Below are positions 1 through 9,467 of a stretch of DNA of 35,120 nucleotides, one piece after another (the first letter of the stretch is position 1; every line of letters starts with the position of its first letter). The translations under genes and the position numbers were made by a program. Origin of the DNA: Reticulitermes lucifugus (Eukaryota; Arthropoda; Insecta; Blattodea; Rhinotermitidae); contig JAKCWW010005388.1 of NCBI GenBank assembly GCA_026260175.1, positions 1,566-36,685 of the forward strand. The letters are read 5' to 3'. The notes beneath the pieces were generated by a model that was not told the DNA's origin, did not search any database, and saw only the letters and a program-made list of their open reading frames with translations.

Positions 1-42
1 CCCTACATATGTTTCGGACCTTGGTCCATCATCAGGGGGTCT
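1..42 (-). ncRNA. Hammerhead ribozyme motif, left arm
   Basis: Read on the minus strand this arm gives, in order: a C-run that can form helix I, the core CTGATGA, a stem II hairpin (GGAC/GTCC with a four-base loop), GAAAC, a loop ATAT, then GTA and a G-run. This matches the type I hammerhead order, with cleavage expected after GTA. Helix I is only about four base pairs and stem III only two, as in PLE ribozymes. The helix I 3' strand is cut by the window edge. Confidence 0.65.
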
Positions 43-256
43 TGTCCATAAAAGCTACTACCTCAAATATACTTTTTATAAGACACACATTGCTCTTAAG
101 TCACTATTGTGGTAAAATTATTTTGAATTGTAACACATTAAAATTTGTATAATTGAGTTTTAATGTGTTACAATTCAAAATAATTTTACAATAGTGACAT
201 AAGAGCAATGTATGTCTTATAAAAACTATATCTGAGGTAGTAGCTTTTATGGACAA

Positions 257-298
257 GACCCCCTGATGATGGACCAAGGTCCGAAACATATGTAGGGG
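257..298 (+). ncRNA. Hammerhead ribozyme motif, right arm
   Basis: The complete motif is visible. Helix I 5' strand is CCCC at 259-262. CTGATGA is at 263-269. Stem II pairs 271-274 with 279-282. GAAA is at 283-286. The minimal stem III is A286-U293 and C287-G292 around an ATAT loop. The cleavage triplet GTA is at 292-294, followed by GGGG at 295-298, which pairs with 259-262. All invariant core positions I know for hammerheads are present. Activity is untested; the two-base-pair stem III suggests it may work better as a dimer. Confidence 0.7.
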
Positions 299-904
299 CA
301 TATAATAAGGACGCTACAATAAAGGTGGCTCAATTTGGGCATCAGTTGGTTTAATTTTGTTTCATTTGATTCTCTGACATGGTTTTAGAAGGCACATGAA
401 CGTTTTTCAATTAAAACTGCTGGGATGTAAATACTACACACTCCTGATATAGCAGACTAATACAGGTTCATACGATGTGATAAAGTGGGAATATGGTATT
501 TGGTTACGAGTGATAATTCTGTCATTCAAAGTATGCTACTTCAAGCATGTGTGCAAGCTACCAAATACATGACTCACCACGCGATGAAGGATGGTTCATG
601 AGAATGGCCAGAGGGCACTCATCATCATCCAGTATGTATTCACGGTTGTTTGTTCCTCCATGATATTCTTTGCTCTCTCCATTATCTGCTGGCACTGCTG
701 TGTTTACCTACAGTTCAAATAACATCATTCTTGGAGAAGGAAAGGCATATTTTCCTTATGTTACACTGTGGGATGACAACATCCAGAACATGTCAGAGAA
801 TGATGGATTAAAGGCAAATACACACGAACTACAATGTTTAGATCATTCAGTACATAAAGCGCTTTTCAGAGTGATCCCACACAACACGCTCTGCTCGTAC
901 AGTA

Positions 905-1172
905 CGTCACAGAAATTAAAACCAACAAAATGCACTTTACTTAGGGACAAACCCCCTTCAGCCCCCTGGGGCTATCATCAAGGAGTTTCAAGTAATTACA
1001 AAACTACATATATATTCGTTGATATACGCAGTGTTGTATCCTCATACACTTTTCTTTGTAATTACCTGAAACTCTTTGACAATGGCCCAGGAGGGCTGGG
1101 ACATGTAGGACACCTTTTAGGGGTTTCTCCCTAAATGAAGTGTGTTTTGTTGGTTTTAATTTCTGTGACCTA
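905..1172. repeat. Imperfect foldback, arms about 100-114 bp
   Basis: The left arm (about 905-1002) and right arm (about 1059-1172) are reverse complements with scattered mismatches and one length difference of roughly 15 bases. They surround a loop of about 56 bases. Both arms share an AT-rich stretch with AATTAAAACCAACAAAA, then TTAGGGA, then a CCC-rich segment, then GTTTCA-GTAATTACAAA. There is no coding potential; open frames crossing it are chance. It could be an inverted pair of a short interspersed repeat or a decayed foldback transposon. Confidence 0.7.
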
Positions 1173-1389
1173 AGAAATACACAGTAACATGCAACGCTAT
1201 AAGACACTCTGCTCAGCCTGCCCTCATGCTTACATTCAAAGTATGGGTGAGACACAACCTTTGTAATTTCCCTAAGATAACACTTAGCCAGTAAACAGTC
1301 TTACTGCATCTTCTGTGATGTGGTCCTTTCTGGGAAACTGACTGTTACATTTTTTAAAATAAAAGGGCCACAATCACGTTCAAAGAGCC

Positions 1390-1790
1390 CACCCCTGAAC
1401 CCAGTGATGATCCAGGTAAATCCAGTCCACACCCTCATACCCTATTTCTGTAAGAACTTCAATATTATTCTCTCAATTATGTCTATGTCTCCCAAGTGTT
1501 CTATTGGTTCCAGATTTCCCACCCAAAATTTTGTATGAATTTCTCACCTCTTCCATGTATGTTACACACCTGGTCCAATTCATCCACCATGTCCCTTCAT
1601 CTGATTACCCCAATAACACTTTTAGTGAAAGGGTATGAACTACAGACCTCCACATTTCATTTTCTCCATCCTCCTGTAAATTTCTGTTCAAATATTCACC
1701 TCAAAACCCTGTTTTCATACAGTCTCAATTTATTTTCTTCCGTAACAGTAAGCGAACAAGTTTCACACCCACAGAAAAAATAAATGATAT
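1390..1790 (-). mobile_element. Decayed LINE 3' end (RT C-terminal coding remnant)
   Basis: The minus strand read with frameshifts and stops gives fragments seen in the C-terminal part of many arthropod non-LTR retrotransposon ORFs: EENKLRLYENRVLR, then a diverged middle, then NIEVLTEIGYEGVDWIYL near 1460-1405. These parallel TLREEHRL..FENRVLR and NIKMDLREIGWDGVDWI, as I recall the family. Several stops and shifts make it a dead copy. The orientation is the same as cno. The LINE clade is not assigned. Confidence 0.6.
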
Positions 1791-1796
1791 TTCTAT

Positions 1797-2165
1797 GTTG
1801 TTACAGACATTCCCTGCTTTATGCAGTAGTTACATGCCACAAGGTCTGGCACAAGATGAATTTTGCGTAAGTCATAACTGAGTACACACAGGGTCAAGTA
1901 TGTATGTATGTATATACAACAGACACCAGGTGAAATCCAAACTCCAACACACTGGAACCTGATCAGCCCCAGTATGACCACCCCGCCACCTGTTATTGTC
2001 CAGCAGCGCTCTTCTGCCACCTTCATCTGATTGCCCTTTCATTCCCACAACGAAAAATTTGACTCACATTCCAAAAAGGTTGTGATTTAAATTTTTTAAA
2101 CTTTTTTAAAATTGCGGATCTGAAATTACATAGCTTAAAACTGTGTAAGTCACAGAGTATCTGTA
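1797..2165. repeat. Interspersed repeat family G, copy 1 (CpG-depleted)
   Basis: This stretch aligns by eye with 16500-16825 over roughly 300 bases, for example around GAATTTTGCGTAAGTCAT here and GAATTTTGCACGTGTCGT there. Most positions that are CG in the other copy are TG or CA here. It contains a short TATG microsatellite (about 1899-1914) absent from the other copy. I do not recognise the family. No protein is convincingly encoded. Confidence 0.6.
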
Positions 2166-2412
2166 CATTTTAACAGAACTCAAAATCTGTGAATGGTGAA
2201 ACAAAAACGTGAGTCACTGATGCAAACATGCATTTCATTGTACTGACTCCCATGACTGTACATTAAAATACTGCTCAAACATAAAAAAAAGAACATGATT
2301 TGATATACGGTCACAAGGGCAAGGCAGGAAATTTACAAGAGGGTTTCTTGTTTAAAAGAAAGTGCAAACTGCAAGCTGTCATGAACAATACCTAGGACAT
2401 CCGGATTCCTAC

Positions 2413-2699
2413 CTGCACAAGACAGTAGTTGTGAGGGTCGATCTCTCGATCCAGCCCGTACTTGGTGAGCATTTCTTTCACAACTTGTTGTGCTGTATCA
2501 CGTACAGACAAGAGCAACGTTTTGTACGGAACATCACGACACAGAGACTCCCCGTAGATCTTCAGTGTGCCCCCTGTATCTGGTCCTCCATCCTTGCTGC
2601 GGAATTGCTGAAGCTTCCTCTCCAGTTTCTGCTGCCTACGGCGACGCATGACAGCTTCAGGATTTGAAATGGAACGTGTGAAACTGGTCTCTGGAAGTT
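2413..2699 (-). CDS. cno: Canoe/afadin exon: RA2 N-terminal part
   Basis: This coding exon of canoe, the insect afadin orthologue, encodes about 95 residues on the minus strand. The protein is a scaffold linking cadherin/nectin adherens junctions to actin and binds Ras/Rap1-type GTPases through two RA domains. The exon starts after TTTCAG at 2700 in phase 1, completing a split Glu codon, and reads LPETSFTRSISNPEAV. A basic RRRRQQKLERK stretch follows, then the RA2 start GGTLKIYGESL..VPYKTLLLSV and the end DPHNYCLVQ. The phase-0 donor is CAG/GTAGGA at 2412. No stop or frameshift is seen. The match to remembered fly canoe and vertebrate afadin (PETSFTR-ISNPE-VM-RRRQQKLE) is very close, so the call is firm. 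Confidence 0.96.
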
Positions 2700-3444
2700 C
2701 TGAAAGTACAAGAAGTAAAATTACCAGTTAAAAATATGTTACTTGTAACACAAATCTGTAACTTGTAACCTTGTAAACAGAACCTGTTCCAAATGATAAC
2801 TGATGCCTTCCCTCCTTTGTGTAATCCATTTTCGACAGAGATGCTTGACCCACAGGCCTCATCTGGCCTGACAACACTTTTAACTAGCCTATGGCAATCT
2901 ATAAAGATTGCAACAAAATGAAAATGAACTATGTGCATTCTGTGTATATTTTACATTATAAATATAATTTTAATTGGCTGTAAGACTTAAAACAACTGTT
3001 AAAAATACATCTGCAGGCTATACCTAAAAAATTTCAGGTTAAACCTTTTTTAACTCATATTATCTGTGTGTCTTTAATCAGTCTTTATGTTCCATTCAAT
3101 ATTTTAATGTTTTCTGTCACATTTCCCTTACAGAAATTTGTAAGTATTTTTCATTTTCAGTACATCTACACGGTGGTGTATGTATTGTGTTTGCAAGTTT
3201 CAATGCAATGGAAGCCACACACATGCATACTCAGTCACCCTTTATTAGTTACAGACTGCAGGTGGACTGAATTCACTGTGAAAGTATTCAGCTGAGCAAA
3301 GTGTTCACCTCCAACTAAGAAGATATGAATATATACTGTTACGTCATGTCATCGTCCACAGAGAAAATATCTAAATTACTTCACTAGAAGATGTATTCGG
3401 CAAATGGAAGACTCGTGGATTGCGGCCTCCTAGTGTTGAACCCA

Positions 3445-3492
<48 letters not shown>

Positions 3493-4556
3493 AAAGGGCA
3501 CAAGAAGTCAAAATTTATGTAAACACATTCTTTGCAAGAAATGAAATACAATATTCATTAAGAAATGGTAAATATAAGGCAAAAGCTCCTTTACATGCTG
3601 AGAAATATTTTCAGAAGGTGCAAGCCTGCTCAGAAGCTGGAGGTTGGTACTTCATACTCTTCTAAAACAAGGTAAGTTAAACTGCTGGGGAAAACAGTTT
3701 CTAAATTCCTGGTGGCTACTTCCACAACAGCTATGGTGCTAAGGGACACAATCTCCATTCAACATGTGTTAATTACCACAATGACACTGGGTGCAAAGTA
3801 TAAACAAGGAAGATTGCTATTAACCCTTTGACACTTAACTCCTACCAGCTACAAATTAATCTGTGCTTAAAAGATACTCTGGAATGTGAAAACATGGCTG
3901 CCCTGCCATCTACCACTGCTATATGCAAACTACAAGAAGGGAAGTCAAAAACTTAAATGGCAAAGATATAACACTCAGAATGCAATCATAACAGTGGTCT
4001 AAAATTTGTAAATTGAAGGAAGCAGGCTTCTGACACTGGACATGCAGGGGAAAATTAGGATATTCGAAACCAAGTGAGAGAGGAAGGACAGGACAGGGTT
4101 AAATAAGTTTCTCACCTATCCTACCTAGGTTCAAATATTCCCTTCATGATTTACTTTCCCATATCACTAATCTCTCTTCTAACAGAAATGAGCAAGAAAA
4201 CAAGTAAGCTGGTATACAAATCTAACAGGGCATATTCGACTTTGTCTAGTATCCAGCAGATGGGCTGAAAGGGGTAGGAAGAGTGGCAAAGAGTCTCTCC
4301 TACTCAGCCCTCAGCCTCCCCTTCTCATGGTGCAACCTGTTCTTGGCTGTAGAGGCCAAAGCTCCTTAAAATAAAGGTGGAAGGAGGGTGTGGGCTGAAT
4401 TCAGCAGGCTCCAGAGAGCATCCAGTGACAGGATAATGTGAACACAGTAATGAACTTACAGATTCTGAAAAGTATTGCAAATTTATTGACCAGCTGAGCA
4501 ACTATCCTCTCAAGGACTGTGCCACAAACACGTGGCAGTACAGACTACACACGTAC
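2700..4556 (-). other. cno: cno intron
   Basis: This 1857-base phase-1 intron has donor CAG/GTACGTG at 4556 and acceptor TTTCAG at 2700. It is AT-rich and CpG-poor. Apart from the (ATT)n tract at 3446-3491 I see no element or additional exon. Confidence 0.9.
3446..3491. repeat. (ATT)n microsatellite
   Basis: About 15 uninterrupted ATT units inside a cno intron. A polyleucine reading frame across it is an artefact. Confidence 0.98.
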
Positions 4557-4719
4557 CTGTGTACAGTTTTCCAGCAACACCTCCGTCGTTTTCGTTGTTC
4601 GTTGTGGCATTTGTTTTAAGTTTGTTGAGTTTTTCTTGTTTCTTGAGTTGCTTCTTCTCACGTTTTGATAACTTCCGTCTGAAACTTGAACCTCCTTCTT
4701 GAAACCCAACTGCTGGAAC
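4557..4719 (-). CDS. cno: Canoe/afadin exon: lysine-rich linker between RA1 and RA2
   Basis: This exon has 54 codons plus one base. It starts in phase 0 after TTTTTCAG at 4720 and reads VPAVGFQEGG. The basic SFRRKLSKREKKQLKKQEK follows, matching the afadin segment with FKRTLSKKEKKEKKK after RA1. The end is a variable Asn/Thr/Gly-rich stretch finishing in GKLYT. The donor is ACAG/GTACGTG, and the leftover G joins AA of the next exon as Glu. The linker is predicted to be polar and unstructured. Its length differs between species, as expected for a linker. Frame continuity on both sides makes the exon secure although its C-terminal half is not conserved. Confidence 0.93.
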
Positions 4720-5797
4720 CTGAAAAACATAATTCATATTTTAATCCCAATAGTAACAATAAGACCCACAACCACCTCTGTATGCAGTCACTGATAAGTG
4801 TACAACCATTACAAAACATATATTAGAATTCAATCAACATAAATAATCATCAAGTACCCTAGCAAATCAACCCTTCCACCATTTCTTAAAATTATAAAAG
4901 GGAAGTGAATGCAAGCAGTGCTCTATCCATAACAGACCTACCAACTGAAAATAACTGTCTCACTGTATTTTATTTCACTGAACTTTTCAGTGCCACAAAC
5001 AAATTCCTGTGTTCAGTCTGAAAATCTGTGATGATGGCATGTCACAAAATCATCACATGCATTACTCATCTCTGGACCCAACTCACAAGGTTGTACTTCT
5101 ACCCTGTTTCTAAAAGACCACATTTCTATGACCAGAACAATGGAATATGTCCCAAATACATATCAGTTTCATATACCATGTATCTAAATAGTGAATTCAC
5201 TTGGACAGTGAAGCCATCAAGTCATGCTAAGTATTGTCCTAGAAACACTGCCCCCTACTGCTACTGTCTAAAGACAACAGAGAATTTTACAAGAAAGTCT
5301 TAAAAAGGAAGATGTAAAACATACTTCAAGAGTTCCTGCATAGCAGTGGATAAATCACTACACAATCCTGGTGTGACATTTTTAATACCTATCTACATAC
5401 ACAATTTACTGTGTGGTCATTTCGATATGCAGAAGAGTTCTAACTCACTTATCAAACAGCTGGTACGTCTGACACAGTACAATCCACTTCCGTCTATGTC
5501 AGTATTACTGTACTATTTTCCAAATAATCCGATGTCTTCACACATTTCTTCTGAGCACATTTTAGAAAGACATGCAAGTTATTAAGTAAACAAGTCAATT
5601 TCAATAATTTTGCCTACATATGATTATGATAATGATGACGACGACGATGACGATGATAATGACAATGACGGTGATGATGCAATCATATCGAAAAGCATAG
5701 CATACGTTCAGTCAATTGTAGTAGTTAATACAGTTGTATCTTGGACTGCAACACACAGTATGAATGAAACAGAGGCGTGCAAGGATGCCGTGCTTAC
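4720..5797 (-). other. cno: cno intron
   Basis: This 1078-base phase-0 intron has donor AAT/GTAAGC at 5797 and acceptor TTTTTCAG at 4720. It contains the GAT/GAC repeat at 5622-5679 and otherwise no recognisable feature. Confidence 0.9.
5622..5679. repeat. (GAY)n imperfect trinucleotide repeat
   Basis: A run of GAT/GAC/AAT triplets about 120 bases inside the donor end of the cno intron. It would read as polyaspartate on the plus strand, but nothing supports a gene there. Confidence 0.95.
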
Positions 5798-5907
5798 ATT
5801 GGTTTTGTCATCAATACGCCTCAGCAGAAATCTGCCCTCTCGATCATCCATGTGCCAATTCAGCTGTACCAAGAGTGGCTTCTCATCCATACCCAGTCGC
5901 CTTTCAT
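5798..5907 (-). CDS. cno: Canoe/afadin exon: RA1 C-terminal part
   Basis: This 110-base exon has two bases completing a split Asp codon, then 36 codons: ERRLGMDEKPLLVQLNW, then DDREGRFLLRR, ending IDDKTN. It corresponds to the last strands of RA1, where afadin reads ERRLDIDEKPLVVQLNW and DDREGRFVLK. The acceptor is TTTTACAG before 5907 and the donor AAT/GTAAGC at 5797. RA1 binds GTP-loaded Rap1/Ras and helps recruit canoe to junctions. The exon is short, intact and in phase with both neighbours. Confidence 0.96.
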
Positions 5908-6824
5908 CTGTAAAAATAAAAACATTCACACTATCATAAGTATAAGGAATAATTTGATAAAGGCATTTTGCTTTGAACATTAAACACTAGTAACAGGAGC
6001 TTCAGATGGAATACAACAAACTGTGATTGCTACCAATATTTTTGGATATTTGAAATGTGGAACTTGTGACTGTGTTTGACAATTACTGCTAAAACAGATC
6101 AAAATGTAAAGAGGTTACAGATACGAAAACGCCATAACAGATGTTAAAATGTGACATTGGAGAGATAAAGTAACCAGAAATCATGCATTATGGGCTGATC
6201 ATTAACAAAGAATGATGCGAGGTTTTACTCTGACAAATTCGAACTAACAAACCAATTAACTAAAATACACCATACATTATGGTATGAATTAAGAATAAAG
6301 ACATGCATAAGAACTGTCAGCATTAATTACTTAATGGGTAATTTGTTAATTATTTCACCCAGATAATTTTCTTTTCTCACATAAAGCAGACAATCACAAA
6401 CATTTTACTTTCAGCCTTGAAGTGTAAAATGAAGTTTAAGATCTGTGTGCATTTTTTTCATTGCTGCGTTCATGGTATGTACATGCATACTGGCACCTGC
6501 TACACTTAAAAATATGCAATGCAGAGATTTATATGTAAGTTCTGCAGTTCTGATAACTGGTCTCTTGTCTACATTGCCCGAATAGAGAACAGCTTCCTTC
6601 ATTCAGAACTCGCTTCCTCACGTCTAATAGCAAACTGTTTCCTATAATCAGATTAGTTACAAATTAGCCGACAGATTACAAACAGTCCAGCAGACCTAAC
6701 ACATGCAGCACTACAAGGAACTGTAAGAACAGCTGTTTACAGCTATTTACAAAATTAAAGAGACAACCAGGCAAATACATAACATGAATTCTGGACATGC
6801 CTGTGATAGAAGTCTTGTACTAAC
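5908..6824 (-). other. cno: cno intron
   Basis: This 917-base phase-1 intron has donor G/GTTAGT at 6824 and acceptor TTTTACAG at 5908. It is AT-rich and CpG-poor. I see no repeats or extra exons. Confidence 0.9.
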
Positions 6825-7017
6825 CTCCATTTTCATGGATCTCATACAGAGCATACTCCGGCAATGATAGCATTCTCATGTCTGCACGGAACTTCTCGAT
6901 CAGTGTCTCGATGACAGCCTGAGATGTTGCATCGGATGCAACACGGATACACTTGGTGGCAACCTTCTGACCAGAGTCTTGGAAATAAAACCGCATGACC
7001 CCATGGAACTCCAGATC
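6825..7017 (-). CDS. cno: Canoe/afadin exon: RA1 N-terminal part
   Basis: This exon has 64 codons plus one base, starting in phase 0 after TTGCAG at 7018. It reads DLEFHGVMRFYFQDSG, then KCIRVASDATSQAVIETL, then EKFRADMRML and YALYEIHENG. This matches the beginning of afadin RA1 (DLEFHGVMRFYFQD, ATKCIRV, VIETL-EKFRPDMRML) almost residue for residue. Upstream residues expected from the family, a short N-terminus ending near WNANRLDLFELSEPNE, must lie on another exon and are not found in this window. There are no in-frame stops. The Met four codons before D in the open frame is intronic. Confidence 0.96.
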
Positions 7018-8433
7018 CTGCAACATTTAAGTTAATCAAATTACCTACAAACAACACTGACAGTAAAATAAAACACCACTGACAGTAAAATAATGTTGGT
7101 TCATACCAATTATAATAAATGAATGTATGTTAACAATGGTGTCTTGTTATTTTTATCAACTCTTTTTCCTGTTTGATAGCTTCTGTATTGATTGGGTTAT
7201 AGGTTCGACAACCAAGGACGGTTTCCTGGCACAGGCACATTTATTTTCTTTCCATACTGGCTATACCCACCCACCCTTCTATTCAAAGGGTAGGTGCCCC
7301 CCCCCCACGACAAGGTTTGGGCTGTGTGCAGCTAATACCCCCAAACCCTCTTATATTTTCACGGTCTGGAACATTTATCACAAAGAAAACTTCACCGGCT
7401 ACCAATTCCTGGTATTCCTTCTACCTTTTGTTAAGACAGGCCATTTGGACTTGTCAGAGATGTCACTTCTGGAGGCGAAACACTGATATGACAAAAGGGG
7501 GTGAGTTCTTACAGTTCCACTAAGTCCATCACTACACATATAGTACAGGACAGTTATCTTTCTTTCACGACCAGACTGAGGGCGGACTCAAAAGGTCCCA
7601 CCTGGAAGACACAGGAAAGTGCAGACACAAACACCATCTCCCAACAGCCTAACACGACAATGTGCAGCGATCGTAACACTGTCCTCACAGTCGAACGGCA
7701 CTCTGTACATTCATCCCTCGCTTTTCGGAGGTTCGTACTTCGCGATTTCGAAAATTCGCGGGGTCGTCCGCAAGAATAATAAAAGAAAATCCCTGAACTT
7801 TCCAGGACATTCTACAAGGTTCTTGAAGCTTCGTGCAGAAGTGGCGCGCCTGGTCATGCAACACCCACGTGGCCTGCCCCTCCGACCATGGACAGTGAAC
7901 TAGTCGCAAAATAACATAAAAAGTGCGTAAAAAGTACCTTAAATGTTTTTCGTGTTTCATTTTCATAATTTTTGTGGTTAAATGACTAAATGGTATATAT
8001 GCATAAAGAGAAATATTATAACGCAAACCGCAAACAATACTAAACTTTTTGGGTGGCGCGGCCAATACTTCGCAGATTTTCGCTTTCGTGGGTGGGGGGA
8101 GGGGAAGTCTTGGAACATAACGCCCGCGGACAGCGGGCGATAACTACTCCAGCAGCCTTACGTTCCATCACTTGAGCTACGTCAAGCATCTCGACCGCAT
8201 CCATCACAATTAATTAGCCTGACGGCCATCCGTATGACAGGAAGTGCAAGGTGAGGATGACCAGTGAAATTTACGTCGACCAGCAGTAAGCCTCGAACGC
8301 GGACTCACTGCGGGCGATGCCAATATCTCGTTAACACCGACGAGCCATTGGTTCAGCAATTTTAATCCTTGCTGGTCGTTACTTACACAAGTCTGTAGTG
8401 GATCACAACTGGTAAAAGGATTGAACTCTACAA
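7018..8433. other. No recognisable gene; composition changes here
   Basis: The first ~500 bases resemble the CpG-poor introns to the left. From about 7.6 kb CG dinucleotides become frequent. A 126-codon open frame (8065-7685, minus) has no recognised domain. There is a C-run at about 7288-7298. It could be old retroelement sequence; I cannot name it. Confidence 0.5.
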
Positions 8434-8629
8434 AACGTTGAGAACCAATTGTCTTTTGGACTTTGTCCATCGTCCTGGATAAAATATAAAATACAAAAAT
8501 ATGTAAAAATATAAAACCACGACGTTTCGGAAGAGCCATCTTCCGAAACGTCGTGGTTTTATATTTTTATATTTTATGTTTTATCCAGGAAGATGGACAA
8601 AGTCCAAAAGACAACTGGTTCTCAATGTT
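8434..8629. mobile_element. Foldback element, arms about 90-100 bp, PLE-like
   Basis: The left arm 8434-8534 and right arm 8539-8629 are reverse complements around a four-base centre (GCCA). The inner ends read TCTTCCGAAACGTCGTGG outward, the 3' half of a hammerhead-like motif (CCGAAACGTC). Each arm also contains GATGGACAAAGTCC, a stem II-like hairpin followed by AAAAGAC. The full CTGANGA core is not intact in either arm. I infer two truncated copies of a PLE-type family inserted head to head. Confidence 0.5.
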
Positions 8630-9467
8630 ATATACCATCGTCAGAACCCTTTAGAATTCATCTACCCAACGTGAATGATATATCAAGTCTCACACTTCAT
8701 ATACACACTAATACGCAGTCCTGTTAACAGCTACCCCAATTTCAACAAATTAATGTACAAGTGTTTTACGTGTTTAATGGTAACACAGCAGCTTACGAGC
8801 AGCCACTGCATAAACTTATAATTATATGACAGCAGATGTTTCTGTGCAGTCTCGGACAAATGATTTGCATAATTGCTTCCTATGCAGGAAGTCAAGGGGT
8901 TCATATCTCGATCCGGAGGCCACATATCCTGTCCGAGATTCTTCACTGGCCTGCTTCTGTCCCTTCGAGGACTGTGTCTCACATTACGCGATGGCCCCAT
9001 CCTTCCACATCCTTACCAGTTCAGTGTTTATTAATGATCCGCTCATTCAATACCATACCCTGATATAAAATCGTCGTTAAATAAAGCAAGAATAAAGGAA
9101 ATGTTTCGTCGTCGTCATTCGCAGTTCACATAATCACACTAATTCACACTTCCTCCGAAACTCACAATTCACTGAAGCAGAAACACGGGAAATACACGGA
9201 CAAGAGTCACAGGTATCAGGAGCTGACACAGCGTCAACGAACGAGACCAGTTCGTGCGTGATGTGGTACACAAGCGCAGTGACTGAACATGTGTAAACCC
9301 TGTCACGCACCCCAGGAACGACTGAAAGTTCGGGTTTAATGTTAACTTAACTCTAAGAACGTCCACATAAAGACGGCTGACTCCATAAACCAGTTTGGCA
9401 AACTCTCAACATAATGGCGCACCATACAAATACAGAAAGCATGGGAGCTGAAAAAAGTAGCATATAC
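8630..9467. other. No recognisable feature
   Basis: Mixed-composition sequence with short chance open frames only. No tRNA-like, TIR or LINE motif was seen. Confidence 0.5.

Larger units (their letters stand above)
1..298. mobile_element. Foldback (inverted repeat) element with PLE-like ends
   Basis: Positions 1-143 are the near-perfect reverse complement of 158-298, separated by a 14-base loop (144-157). The outer end of each arm carries a hammerhead ribozyme motif, annotated separately. Hammerheads with a very short stem III are known from Penelope-like retroelements, so I read this as two truncated PLE-type copies joined head to head. No reverse transcriptase is present. The window begins inside the element, so its left boundary and any target-site duplication cannot be seen. 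It lies in the cno intron that follows the last exon seen here. Confidence 0.75.
1..2412 (-). other. cno: cno intron after the RA2-start exon (partial)
   Basis: This is intron sequence from the GT donor at 2412-2411 to the left edge. The next cno exon should encode the rest of RA2, including an acidic DDDECP-type stretch. I looked for it on the minus strand here and did not find it. The intron holds the palindrome at 1-298, a foldback at 905-1172, a LINE remnant at 1390-1790 and a repeat at 1797-2165. Positions 299-904 and 2166-2412 show nothing recognisable. Confidence 0.8.

Noticed and set aside
670..1134. 154-codon plus-strand open frame
   Set aside because: It runs straight through one arm and the loop of the foldback at 905-1172 and encodes nothing recognisable.
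3420..3665. Plus-strand frame with a polyleucine run as a signal peptide
   Set aside because: The leucines are the (ATT)n tract; it is intronic and lacks any supporting context.
5610..5939. Plus-strand frame with polyaspartate antisense to cno
   Set aside because: It is the GAY microsatellite joined to the antisense of a cno exon.
7685..8065. 126-codon minus-strand open frame starting MAAPPKKFS
   Set aside because: No recognised domain, no splice or promoter support, and it lies in CpG-rich repeat-like sequence where long chance frames are common.
8210..8539. Minus-strand frame with a GTGTAAGTAACG donor-like site as the missing first cno exon
   Set aside because: The peptide does not resemble the canoe N-terminus, and the 5' part of the frame is the arm of the foldback.
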